NCBI GenBank assembly: GCA_034670405.1
Contig: JAXDDX010000034.1
Coordinates: 3,257,501-3,321,500 of the forward strand
DNA length: 64,000 nt
Reading direction: 5' to 3'
DNA from: Hoplostethus atlanticus
Taxonomy: Eukaryota; Chordata; Actinopteri; Trachichthyiformes; Trachichthyidae
Shown piece by piece: positions 23,498-34,830 of the stretch. The notes beneath the pieces were generated by a model that searched no databases, was not told the origin of the DNA, and saw nothing but the letters and a program-made list of their open reading frames with translations. The stretch's first letter is position 1. Each line of letters starts with the position of its first letter. The translations under genes were made by a program, and so were the position numbers.

Positions 23498-25006
23498 ATG
23501 ATCACCAGGAACCTGCTGCTTTTGGTTTCCCTGTGCCTGTGGTGGGAGGGGCTCACGGGAGGCGCCTCGGCCAGTAAGATTGTACGACGGAGAGGAGTGG
23601 GCGGACCGCGCACGATGAAGCTGGTCGCGGACCAACGGGACGCAAGCGTGGACGCAAACGCGATGCCCGTTGTGACTCTTAGAAACCTGATTGGCCGCGA
23701 CCAGGAGGGCGACGCTGGCTCCGTCTCGTACTCCAAAATATTGCAGAGTCATGCTAACAAGGAAAGGCTAGGTTTGAAGCCTAAGCGTGAGGTGGATTCG
23801 GTCAACAAACAGGAAGTGACTCAGCACATATCGGCCAATAACAACAAGGAGTTAACCCAGGACGTCAGGAAAGCCAAGAACAATACCAAGAATGTCGAGA
23901 CCGCCGCCAAATCGCGGAGGTCGGACAAAACGTTTTCAATCCATCACAAACCGGATCTGCACTCCAATAAAACCAGATTCAAAGCAGGTCCCAGATCCAG
24001 GGCCAGACCTGATTTGAGTGTTTACGCTACAGGTGTGCCGGGAAAAGGAGTCAGCGTGGATGCAAACCGAAAATATAACCTCACGGGCAGTTACGGGGTT
24101 CTGAAACTGCTGTCAAAAGAAAACCTGGTCAGAATCGTCAACTCCCAAATACAGAATGTTCCCAGCCTGAGTTTTCAGAGCAAAGGCAGTCGGAGCAGGA
24201 AGAGAGATTTGATTGACGTTAATCACGGCCAGTTAGAGGCTCTGAAAGTGCAGAGGCAAGATATAGCCGTCACTCAGACTCACCAAGGGTTGAATAATCA
24301 GACTGCATTGCCTTACGCGGGCCCAGTCACTACTCCAGATCTTAATCCCGATCAGAGCGCTCACACTCGTGTAAATCCTTTGAGTGAAGTCACCTCGGCG
24401 TCTAGCAAAGGGCAGGACGGCACGGAGATGCGGGGTTCAGATAGCAGCGACAGCAAGAGCAAACATTTCTTCCATTCGCTATCAACGCCCCGGAATGAGG
24501 TCAGTCTTAGCCCTGAGAAAGAAACGGTAATCAGTCAGACAGAGCCTCCGTTCACGTCGACAAAACATCTCCCGCCGAATGCTCATTCTCAAACAAATGA
24601 TTCGCCTCCGTCGGTGCTGACACTGCAACCCCTGGGAAGACCGGGGAACAGAGCAGCGGATTCCCATAGAGACCCATTAAAAGAGACAGTTCGCGCTGCT
24701 CAAACAGAACCCGGCGCGACTCGGTACCCTGCGGACGAAGACGCCAAACCAATCAACGGCAGTCATGTCCTGAGGCTCCACCCGGATCCCAAATGGGGCC
24801 GGGATGCAATAGACAGCGGGCTGCCGGCTGTCGATCCCCAACCGGAAAGCGCGAGGGGCCTCGTGTTCGAAGAGGCCGAGGAGGAGGAGGAGGAGGAGGA
24901 GGAGGAAGAGAAGGGGCCTCGCTCTCGCAGCAGAAGGAGCTGGATCTGGAACCAGTTCTTTGTGATCGAAGAATACGCCGGCCCCGAACCTGTGCTCATC
25001 GGACGG
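23498..25006 (+). CDS. Type II cadherin (cadherin-24-like), coding exon 1: signal, pro-region, start of EC1
   Basis: This is the N-terminal exon of a calcium-dependent cell-cell adhesion receptor. ATG at 23498 has A at -3 and opens a hydrophobic signal peptide (residues about 1-25). Residues about 26-480 form an exceptionally long, polar, cysteine-free pro-region with six N-glycosylation sequons (N128, N157, N194, N267, N367, N420), an 11-Glu run (461-471) and a furin-type site R-S-R-R at 477-480. The predicted mature protein begins SWIWNQFFVIEEYAGP, where W482 and W484 (mature positions 2 and 4) are the two strand-swap tryptophans typical of type II cadherins. The donor GTAAGG follows G502-R503 in phase 0. 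Type II pro-regions are normally a few tens of residues. The frame stays open to 25198, but the GR/LHTD junction with the next exon fits the family exactly. The paralogue assignment (cdh24 rather than cdh11 or cdh8) is moderate. Confidence 0.88.
24878..24910 (+). repeat. GAG trinucleotide repeat coding poly-Glu
   Basis: Eleven consecutive Glu codons, mostly GAG with one GAA, encode residues 461-471 of the cadherin pro-region, six residues before the furin motif. Length variation would stay in frame. Confidence 0.95.
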
Positions 25007-25969
25007 GTAAGGAAAAAAAAAAACACATTCATAATTGATGAGGTCTGCGAACTATTTTATCAATGTTTAATGAGACTTTTAGACTCCGTTACAAGTCTCT
25101 TACATGACTTATTTAACTTTGGGCCCCTTCTCCCAGATACGTGTCTCCCGGTAAGTGGCGGCTTGCAGAATCCAAGCTCCCCTAAACCACGAGTTTGATT
25201 TTCCCTTCAATGGGAATGGATTTACAGCGGTCCGGTGTGGTGCTGCGGTGCCTTCCAGTTGCCATAAAAAAAAGTTCGATGAATCAATGGTGTACCGAGG
25301 CGCAACAAAAGCCCTGAATCCCATCTGTCGAAAGGGGCTAGTCATGAGCGCTACCAATCTACACTCGCCAATGGGAATTGACGTCTCCGGGAGAATTATT
25401 GGCTTTACTTTTTCATTCCGCCATTGATCCCCACCCCAAGGCAGAAAGCGAGAGTAGTCAAAGTGTTCCCGCATTTCATTCACTCCTTTCCCTCATGGCC
25501 AGAGGCCCGCAAGGTCCCGCTAATGCTATTTCAGTCGGGCTGATTTACACCTGGTGTGACAGGATTTATCGCCACGTATTTTTCCCCTCGGAGTGCGGGA
25601 GTGGCTGTAGTCCTACTGCTCCCCCGCCGCTGTAATTCATTATAATCATCGACTAGGCATGCCTCACCCCTGGCTTCCCCCCCCTGCCCCGCCCCCCGCC
25701 CCCACCATCATCCCTTCCCTGGCCTCCTCCTTTCAAACAGCAGAGCAGATGAGCGTGGAGGAGGTCACGTTGACTGGACAGAAGGTGTCTCGGAGCCAAC
25801 GCGCTGTAATGGCGGCGCTCTCAGCCCCCGGCATGCGCCAACTGTCTTCGTTCCCAGCTGTGGTAGATGGGCTAATTTATGAGCCTGTGTGGCCAGTTTA
25901 CTGAGCAAACGAATAGTAATGGTCCCGGTGTGACTGCCGCAGGCTGCTGGACGCCACAGAGATAGAAGG

Positions 25970-26014
<45 letters not shown>
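25970..26014. repeat. (GT)n microsatellite
   Basis: Perfect GT run of about 45 bases. Confidence 0.95.
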
Positions 26015-26015
<1 letters not shown>

Positions 26016-26371
26016 ATTCGGGGTGGGGTGCTTCGCTCTACAGACAAAAGCCCTAAATTGCTTTGTGTTTTTGAAAGATTTTTAATATCCAGCTGTACAC
26101 AGACAGGCAGGAGCCTGCAGCCTACATACACAGCGTGGCCTCCCCGAGAGCGTTGAGGATTAGCCAACATTTAATTTGGCTGTTTTCTTGCCCGTCCGCC
26201 ATGACGGATGACAGAGCGCACTGATATGAATTACTGAGTGGCCATGGAGAAGATGCAACAGCTCACGGTCCAGCTTGCACCACGTGTAAAGCCATTAGTG
26301 CCAATCTGCTGTGTCGAGCAGGTATTTGTGCCAGTGCACTGTACGGCACTCGAGGAGGGAACGGCGCCAGG

Positions 26372-26372
<1 letters not shown>

Positions 26373-26425
<53 letters not shown>

Positions 26426-26542
26426 CCATATGATTGTGCTGACGCTTGGAGTACACCCAGAACACCATTGTGTGCATGCACGCGTGTGTGTGTGTAGCTA
26501 GATGTGTGTATGATTAGTGCCCTGCTGTGTTAGATGGTAACA

Positions 26543-26582
<40 letters not shown>
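26373..26582. repeat. Two (CA)n microsatellites
   Basis: CA runs of about 50 bases (26373-26423) and about 36 bases (26547-26582) are separated by about 120 bases containing short GT runs. Confidence 0.9.
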
Positions 26583-26585
<3 letters not shown>

Positions 26586-28308
26586 ATAATGCTCTTATAC
26601 ATCATAATACTCTTATGAATTTTTAATCTCCCCTGCTGTGTGCGCTATAGGCAGAGAGATCAATGGGGACACAGCGCCTTGCTCTTTTTTTCATGTCAGC
26701 GAACGGATTGTGATTTAAGGGGCGCGAGGCGTGATGGAGAGTGTGGCGAAATCAACTGTACAGGCCAGAACCGGCTCCACCTGCCCGCTCCGACGTAGCC
26801 CAGAAACCCAGGCTCAATCAGCTGCGGACGCCGTTGCCTGTGACTCATACACGTCTGTTTCTGTGTGTGTGTGCGTGTGTGTGTGTGTGTGTGTGTTTTG
26901 TGGAACTTTCTATATTGCTCCGCTATTTCACTTTGGACTTTCTTTCAAAAATACACCCCCGATTTCATTTTTGATGTGATCTTGGACATGACTCTTGGAT
27001 AAATCTCTACCTGAGCTAGAAACGAGGGCCAGCGCTCTCTCTCTTTGTGATGTCACAATGGTAACAGTAATGAATTAGAGGCTAGCTTTGTGGACGCCGT
27101 CGTCGGCTTTCTGTGCACGTAAGCAGCATCAGAAGTGTTGGCGCTGTCACAAATACGTCTCATTTTGGTATTTCAACTCAAGAAAACACTCTCTGAGACC
27201 ACAGCTGTCCATTTGTTGCTGCCGGAGCTGTTTTTAAAAAAAAATGTTGTTCTCGTAGGTTGTTTTGGGGAGAAAGCAGCTCAGGTTCACAACTATTGCC
27301 AAAAAGGCCAAGAATTGTTTTCAGTAATGGTTTGTCTGACTCAGTTTTCTGCTCTCTGTCAACACTCTCGCTCTCTTGCTCACTCGCTCTCTCTTCGCAC
27401 ACACACACACACACAGACTAGGCCATGTTACTATTTTTTCATGCTAGAGTGTCTCTGTCCCATGATAATTGTGAATTTAATTGATGCTGTCACATGGTCT
27501 GTAATGGGGTTTCAAGTGATTGCAGAGGCAGTATGAAAGAAACAGAGATTTTTCTTGAGGAGGAAAGGCGTCTCAGCAGAGCTGGGATTAAAAAAAACAA
27601 AAAACACTCCTTTCTGATTAGCCCCCCCCCTCCACCCTCTTTAAAACGCCAACTCCTTAACACCTCATGCGGGGAGAAAACGTGACACATTTCGCTTCCT
27701 CTCTGTCATGCCTCTTCCTCTATGTCAGCATCTCCGTCTCTCGCCCCGGTTCACCTGTGTGATAACGGGAGTGCGTGAGCTCCCTAGCTGGTTAGCGAAC
27801 GTGCATTTGTAATTCAAGAGCGCAACAGGAAAATGGAGCCGGGGCCTCGATTTCATCATAGCATATCATTAACATCAGCGTGAGCATCCATAATTCATAT
27901 GTAGTGAAACATGCCTGTATTACACAATTAACAGTATTGCTTGTGCATCCATAGCAGCAATGTAGACATGGATATCAAACCTCAACAGTCTCAGCTTTTG
28001 ACACACTAAACAGTACTGTCCAATTCCCTAAGTAGCATACGCTTAGCATTCATTTTAATGCTGAAACTTCATTAACGCTCGCTGTTGAACTGCAAAATGC
28101 AGTTAAAAAGATTCCCGCAGCCTGGAGGCGTTTGGAGATGTATAAATAACACGGTTATTGACCGCTGGGTTATTGATAACTCCTGTGCATCCGTGTGCAG
28201 CGCCTGCAGTTGCAAAATGTGTGTATGTATTATATTGTGAAAGTGCCAGTGGGAAGTTGGCAGTGTGATTCGAGGACTAGTAGGCAGCTGTCACAGGAAG
28301 TTAAGTGC

Positions 28309-28309
<1 letters not shown>

Positions 28310-28352
<43 letters not shown>
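28310..28352. repeat. (GT)n microsatellite
   Basis: Perfect GT run of about 43 bases. Shorter GT and CA runs follow at about 28481-28506 and 28682-28710. Confidence 0.95.
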
Positions 28353-28354
<2 letters not shown>

Positions 28355-28859
28355 GGGGGAGGGGGGTTCCTTGGGTGCTCACTCTGGCAGAGTCCATTCT
28401 TCATTGGCTGTAAATACACACGTAACTTCCATCCCCTGTTTTGAATGGCGGCCAACAAGTCTGTGGATGACATTGTGCACGTGTGTGTGTGTGTGTGTGT
28501 GCGTGCATACACACATACATACACTGATAAACACACAAACAGTGGGCCAGTGGGCACACATAAATAAACACAGAACAAGTGCTGCTTCAGTGTCACAAAT
28601 AACACTACATACATAGACAAGCCATTATGAGGCAGATAGGAAGAGAGAGAGAGACAGAGTGTGTGAGGATGACAGTAACGGTACACACACACACACACAC
28701 ACACACACACCTTCTGACGGCACTCATCAATAATAATCCCAAAAATGTCTCGTCACAAACTTTGTGTTTTCCTGCGCTACCACTCTAACTCCATAAAAAG
28801 CATTTAGCCTTTGGGTCCAAGCACAGCAGGGGTGAGACGGCAATTAGAGACTGTCTGCA

Positions 28860-29420
28860 AAGATGGAGGGAGGGAGGAGGGGAAGGAGAGATAGGGGGAC
28901 GGAGGGAGGAGGGTGATTATGATACAGGCAGCGAGGATATTTTGGGAAAAAAGTGTCAAAAGGGTAAAAACAAACTGGGGATGTAGAGGGACAAGAAAAG
29001 CAAAGAGGGAGGTGAAAAAAGGGGGGTGGGGGGGAGAGGAGGGGATGAACGGTACAGTAAGGAGCGGTGTTAATGGGATGTGCATATGCAGAGTGGGAGA
29101 AAGTCGAGGAAAGTGAGGAAAGGTTAATGGCTTACAACTAGCGGAGGGGAAGAGCGTGTGAGGCAGTTAAGGAAAAAAAGAGAGGAGGGGAAGAAGTGAG
29201 AGATCACACACATTTTCAAAGCTGACCTCGCAGCCCATCAGCCCCGAAGCGAAGCCGAGGAAAAGGGAGACAAGGAAGAGAAGAGAGAGAGAGAGAGAGA
29301 GAGAGAAGGTGATGAAAAGAGGCAGTTGGGAATCCAGGGCATCGAGGGAGGGAGGGAGGGGAAAGGGTGTGTGCGCGGGAGAGAGAGCAAGGACGGAGAG
29401 CAAATGAGCGAGAGCGAGGA
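28860..29420. repeat. Purine-rich low-complexity tract
   Basis: GGGAGG, GAGAGA and GGGGA words dominate the plus strand, with a perfect GA run at about 29284-29306. Not coding. Confidence 0.7.
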
Positions 29421-30464
29421 CGGGTCGGCGAAAGCGGCTAAATACCATTTTATTTGCGAACCGCCTGTGGAGAGACGGCATTTCTAATGTAGGTGCAGGA
29501 TCACATAGACACACACACACACAAAAAACTAGTGATGGAGAGAATGACTGAGAGAACAAGGCTACAAGAGGAAGGAGAAAATGAGAAACAGTGGAGTCTA
29601 TTAACTGTGGGATTCAAAGGGAACACACAGCCTGCCTTTTCTCTCCTTTCCTTCCAATCACCCTTCTCTCTTTTTATAGCCGGCGTTTCATCTCCCGGAT
29701 AATGTCGAGCAAATCGGCAAAGTGAGCATCTGAATCTTAAAGCGCCGCCACCTCCTGGATGTGAGGGTGTGCGGTTGTTTTTTATCGCCTCGCCTCTCAC
29801 AGACTTATTAGAACACAGCGGCCGCCAGTTTCCAACTCGACGTAACAGATTAGATGACCTCAGAAGTCGGGGTGAGTGTGTGGATAACCTTTAATACCCC
29901 CTAGGCAACGTAACGACACACACTCAACCTCCCCCCCATATAGACCGCACTTCAAGTGTGTGTGTGTGTGTGTGTGGCAATATGACGTGGCAGTTATGGT
30001 GAAGTGAAGGGGCCGCGCTGGGGGGTTGAATTCGTGATCACCTTCTGGCGGCCATATTGGAGGTCCACAGCTCCGGATCAACAGTGGCTGTGAGCAGCTG
30101 ATAGACGTGGTTTCTAACTTCACCACTGGTCACGTCTGACCATAAATCAGCCTAAACATGGAGACAAATTCCCCTTTGACGTCTAACGTGGCTCTGTTGA
30201 ACGCTGAGCAGTGATTGGCCGAGGAATGCATTCTGAGGTCTTTCTGAATAACATGACCACCGTTACCACATTGAATCAGTCAAGAAGTCTGCTTGTCATC
30301 AGTTCAGCTAGAGGCATCTGGGGCCACAAAGTCCTCTTGGTCACTGCAGGCAAACACGGACCATTTCATTCCAATATTACTTCTAATGTATTCAGAGAGC
30401 ATGAAACTTCTTTCCTTTTTTATTGCCGGTTAGATGCTGTCAGGCAATCTTACCGGATCGTTTA

Positions 30465-30548
30465 CATTTCTATGGTTACAGCTCTGCTACAGTGTAGCAC
30501 ACGGACGTTAGGTACAGACATTCACGTTTCTATGGCTACAGCCCTGCT
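30465..30548. repeat. Diverged tandem duplication, 60-bp spacing
   Basis: The word TTTCTATGG(T/C)TACAGC is followed by (T/C)CTGCT at 30467-30488 and again exactly 60 bases later at 30527-30548. The bases between show only partial similarity. The surrounding 30010-30620 may be an old interspersed repeat, but I do not recognise it. Confidence 0.55.
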
Positions 30549-30989
30549 GTTTTTCGGCGGAAGCATGGAAATTAATTTAGCTTATAATAATATTGTGAAT
30601 CAATATTTTGGGGTCAGATGATGAATGCCCGTTGGTAAGCAAGAATAATGTACAGGGAGCCGGCTATTATTAGGAGCTCTCTGTGTGTTCATTGCTCGGT
30701 TGGCTTTTCTTCATTGTTAGCGTGTTCGCTCATGCGTGGTGCTTCTTACAGTATACAGTGAATTACAGTACGTGGTCTTTAGGTCCCTGGAGTCCTAAGA
30801 GTCCTGCGTAAGGGGGAATCCAGTGTGGCTTGTACACCAGGCAGTACGGGTAAAAGTCATGATGAGCAGCTCCAGGTCGGTGCGTCGGTGCATTCAAGTA
30901 CCGGGAAGTAGTGGGTGGTTTTGTAACTGTAGTGACTTAAGTCAACACCAGTGGTGTGCAAATAGTTGCATGTGGGTATTTTGGTGCCC

Positions 30990-30990
<1 letters not shown>

Positions 30991-31020
<30 letters not shown>
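30991..31020. repeat. (CA)n microsatellite
   Basis: Perfect AC/CA run of 30 bases. Confidence 0.95.
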
Positions 31021-31022
<2 letters not shown>

Positions 31023-33573
31023 GTCATGCCTGCAGACGCTGTTCAAACATATAAAATGTCAAATGAAAAAAATAAGCGCTTGTTTTATTATTTATTATTA
31101 GATTTTACTAGTGGTGACAACACTATGAGAAGGGCTAAATTACTACCATCAGCCAATCACAGGTCAAATAATGATGTTTTGATGCAGACGTACTTATTGG
31201 AGGGCTTCTGGCACTACTTTACTCAGTCCAGCGTAGGGCGTAGGTTTATGTTCCTATCACAGCAAATGGGAGCAGGAATAGTTTGTTGTGCCCAATGATG
31301 ATGGAACACAAATCTGAGAAAATGTTATTTCTTTACAACTACGACTAAATGCACCATGGTTCATAATAGTCTGAGTGCTGGCTCGACGAAAAAAAAACTT
31401 TTACCGACGGAGAGAGATGGAAATGGAGAGCTTTTTGGAGGCTGCAGAAGTGATACTTGAGGGTTTATCCAACAAAGCCTTACAGCTCTCTGGTGATACA
31501 ATTGCGCTGAGGTGATAGGAGAGGACTGTCTTTCTCAGCCCAACACAGAGCTAAAACAATGCGAGTGCTTTAGTTTACAGTTGGATGACACAGCAATCAG
31601 ACCTCTGTGATGGTGCCAGGCGTGGTTGCTAGGAGACGGGTGACGCACCTGCAGAAGAGGAGGAGGGGAGGGGGGGTGAGGGTCATGAGAAGAGAGGAGG
31701 GTCGGGATGAGAGGAGCAGGAGGCCGGGGTAGAACGGAGTGCATGGGTGACAGGTGGCATAGAAGGGGGAGGAGGAGGAGGAGGATGGGAGAGAAAGGAA
31801 GGAAGGAGCTCTTTGACAGCTCTTTGACATGCACTGACACGGTGAGCGAGTTTGCAATGCACGCTGGGAGACGTGCCCACCCCAAACGCACACATGCTGC
31901 GGGAGAACTGAATTCATCAACACACACACTACTACTACTCCACATGTACACTCCCTCCAAAACACACACATGCACACACAACCAGGTTTTTTTCTACAGT
32001 GAATTACACAAATAAGAAGTAAACTACTAAGAACGGGGCTTGAAATTCCCTTACATAATTGCACACGCTTTCTCTTTTACAAACACAAACACACACACAC
32101 ACACACAGATCTGTTCCCCAGTGGCAAAAGGCATCCCTCTTGGCAGCGGGTGCAGTGGCATATATGTGGGCGATTTGCCCTTTAAACGTACAGCAGCGAG
32201 TTGAGCCTCCAGTGGCCCCTTTTTTCAAGCTCGCCTCCCTCGGCTAAAAATATGATGTGAAGTGTGCGCCGCCGGAGTCGGGCACAGAGGCAATAACGCA
32301 CAAAACAATCACCCAGCGAGCCGCCGCCGCCGCCGCGCACTTTCTCTCTCCTACATCAGCTGATTATGATGATCAAAAGTGGGGTTTTGCATACTCGGGG
32401 GGGTGGGGGGTGGCAGGGGGGCTCAAAGCACAGTTTTGTCCTGAATAATGTATCGCGGTAGGAAGGGAACAGTGGCGAGATGTATCGAACAGCTTATGGT
32501 GCTAAAGGAAAAGGCTAATAATGATGAATAATGGATGTTCTATTAGGAAGTGTGTGTGTGTGTATGTGTGTGTGTGTGAGGCCACACAGCGAGCCAGACC
32601 GAGAGTTAGATCAAACAAGAACGCGGGGCCCACCACGTGTCCACATCCCTTAAACAGGCTAACCTAAACTCCCCCCCGACGCCGCATCGTCGTCGGATCA
32701 ACGCTAAAACAATTAACCCGCCGGTCCTCCTCGCGACACATCTGAAACCACGCCCCTCCGCCGTAAGACAAACAGACAGGCGGAGAACTGGAATTCAATA
32801 ACGTCTGACATCCCCCTCCCACCCCCCCCCCCCCCCCTCCGCCGGCGCAGAACAAAAGCGTGTTTCTTCCCCCGCGTTCACGCCGCGAGAATGGGGCTTG
32901 ATTGAAAGTTCACACGGAATTTTAACCTTGTCACAGTACAAAAGGTTCTGCCACCTGGAGTTGAAAGCGCTCCTCTGACGCTGGGTGGTTTCTGCAGGTG
33001 TGTGTGTGTCTGCTTTGAGTGTGAGTGTGAGTGTGTGCATGCAGGTGGATGCATGTAAGGAGTACGTAGCGTCCTACGCCACAAGAGGAAGAGGAAATCA
33101 GGTAGAAAGTATTTGAAAGCCAATGCAGGATTATTGTGTGTGATGGATGACTCACCTGTCCTGATGCGGTAAACCCCACCCATCTGGTCCGTGCGGGTTA
33201 ACAAAACAAGATAGATCAACAGATCATCGTGCATATGTGTGTTTGTGTATGTGTGTATATGGCCTGCATACTTGTATTTGAGTGTGTGTGTTTGTTTGTT
33301 CTGTGTGTGTAGGTGTGCGATATAGTTTGCTCCCCTGGGTGCCAGATGGGCATCCAGTGCTGTCCAGATGGGAGAGAGAGGGAAGACATCTGATGACGGC
33401 AGCCCCGATCACAGCCGGCCCGTAGAGTTGTTGACTTTAATTATTAGTCAGTGTGTAGATGTTGGCCTCGGCTCGGTGCTGCGCTCTATTACCGCTCCAG
33501 ACTTCTGGCCTGCTCTCAGCTGTTTCTTCTCTCGCCAGGTCAGGCACTGGAGGCACTCATACAGGCAACAGGC

Positions 33574-33578
<5 letters not shown>

Positions 33579-33628
<50 letters not shown>

Positions 33629-33759
33629 CGTAGTCACGCCTTGGCTCCTTGTCCAGGCTGTACAATGGGTGTGCCAACTAGAGGTTCAGCCAGGACAGTA
33701 AGAGACCCAGAGTCATTAGACTCTGTCTTCAGAATTACTCTAGCCAGCACTCACACACG

Positions 33760-33807
<48 letters not shown>

Positions 33808-33897
33808 CACAGCAGATGCTCACACTCGCACATGCTCACACACACATAGAAACACTATTGCTATAACGGATAAGTGCAGCACATACACCTCAAACAG

Positions 33898-33928
<31 letters not shown>
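33579..33928. repeat. Cluster of three (CA)n microsatellites
   Basis: Perfect CA runs lie at about 33579-33626, 33761-33806 and 33900-33928. They create a long His/Thr open frame (33368-34156) that is not a gene. Confidence 0.95.
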
Positions 33929-33932
<4 letters not shown>

Positions 33933-34634
33933 ACAATATCTCTGCAGGTAAGCTGGCCACGAGACATGGTTTCATTTCAAACGGGCTCTCTGACCTCATA
34001 TGGGCGTTGTCCCAAATTAATTTTGCCGCCACATCCCTTGATCACGCCGTTTCCAACGCCGACGATGCCGATGCCGTGAAGCGGCCGGGACCCGCTCCAA
34101 ATCGATTGGCTGACCCCCCCCTCTCCCCTCTGGCCTCCTCGACTCCCTCTGGCTGATATGAAAAGAGCTGGCTCCGTCCCAGCTAACCCCCCCCCCCCCC
34201 GGGCAATATACCTCCACCTAACCCTGTTGTGGAATCTGATTGGCCGGTGGGGCGCTGTAGCTTGCAGTGGTCCTACAGGCCTCCGCTTCTTTTGAAGTCC
34301 ACCGCACAGAGGATGAATGAGGTTTCTCTCCTCCACAGGCTAGCGGGGGGGGGCGGGGGATATCCTCACACCTGCCCGCATGCCTTTGAAAGCTCTCCCC
34401 GGTGTTGAGGGGGAGCTGAACCTCACTGTATCCTATTGATTTTTATCCTTTTTTTTTTTTTTTATGAACTGATTTTCCACACACTGTAAGCCTCCCTGCT
34501 ACTGTAACCTCCATTTCAACCTCACACACAGCACACACACACACACACACACACGCTAAAATTTGTGGGGGGAGAGAACATCCACATTCATTAGGCTAAT
34601 GCACAGTGGAAAAAAACACATTTTCCTCGTATTT

Positions 34635-34830
34635 CTTATGATTTATTGTGCTGCAGAAACGTGAAATTGAGTATAGGGGGTTATACGTTATTTAAGTGAT
34701 TTAGAGGTTGGCACAGTGATTCCCCTCCCCCTCATCCCTCCCACTTCATGATTTATGGTTATTGCAAAAATATGAAATTGAGTATATGAGCATAAGCATA
34801 TTACCTTATGATAATATAAGTAATTGAAGA
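34635..34830. repeat. Pair of diverged direct repeats about 110 bp apart
   Basis: 34635-34677 and 34744-34788 share ATGATTTAT, TGCA(G/A)AAA and TGAAATTGAGTATA. The bases after each copy also resemble each other (TTAAGTGATTTAGAGG against AATTGAAGAGATTTAGG). This is an old tandem duplication of unknown family. Confidence 0.65.

Noticed and set aside
23149-23736. 195-codon antisense frame over the cadherin leader
   Set aside because: It overlaps the real exon, and its product is Ser/Leu/Pro-rich from the reverse of purine-rich DNA. The sense frame has a signal peptide and leads to EC1.
30211-30621. 136-codon open frame
   Set aside because: Mixed composition but no recognisable domain, no splice context, and it spans a 60-bp diverged tandem. 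Treated as chance or decayed repeat.
33368-34156. 262-codon open frame on the plus strand
   Set aside because: It is largely His/Thr repeats read through three CA microsatellites, with no domain and no conserved start context.
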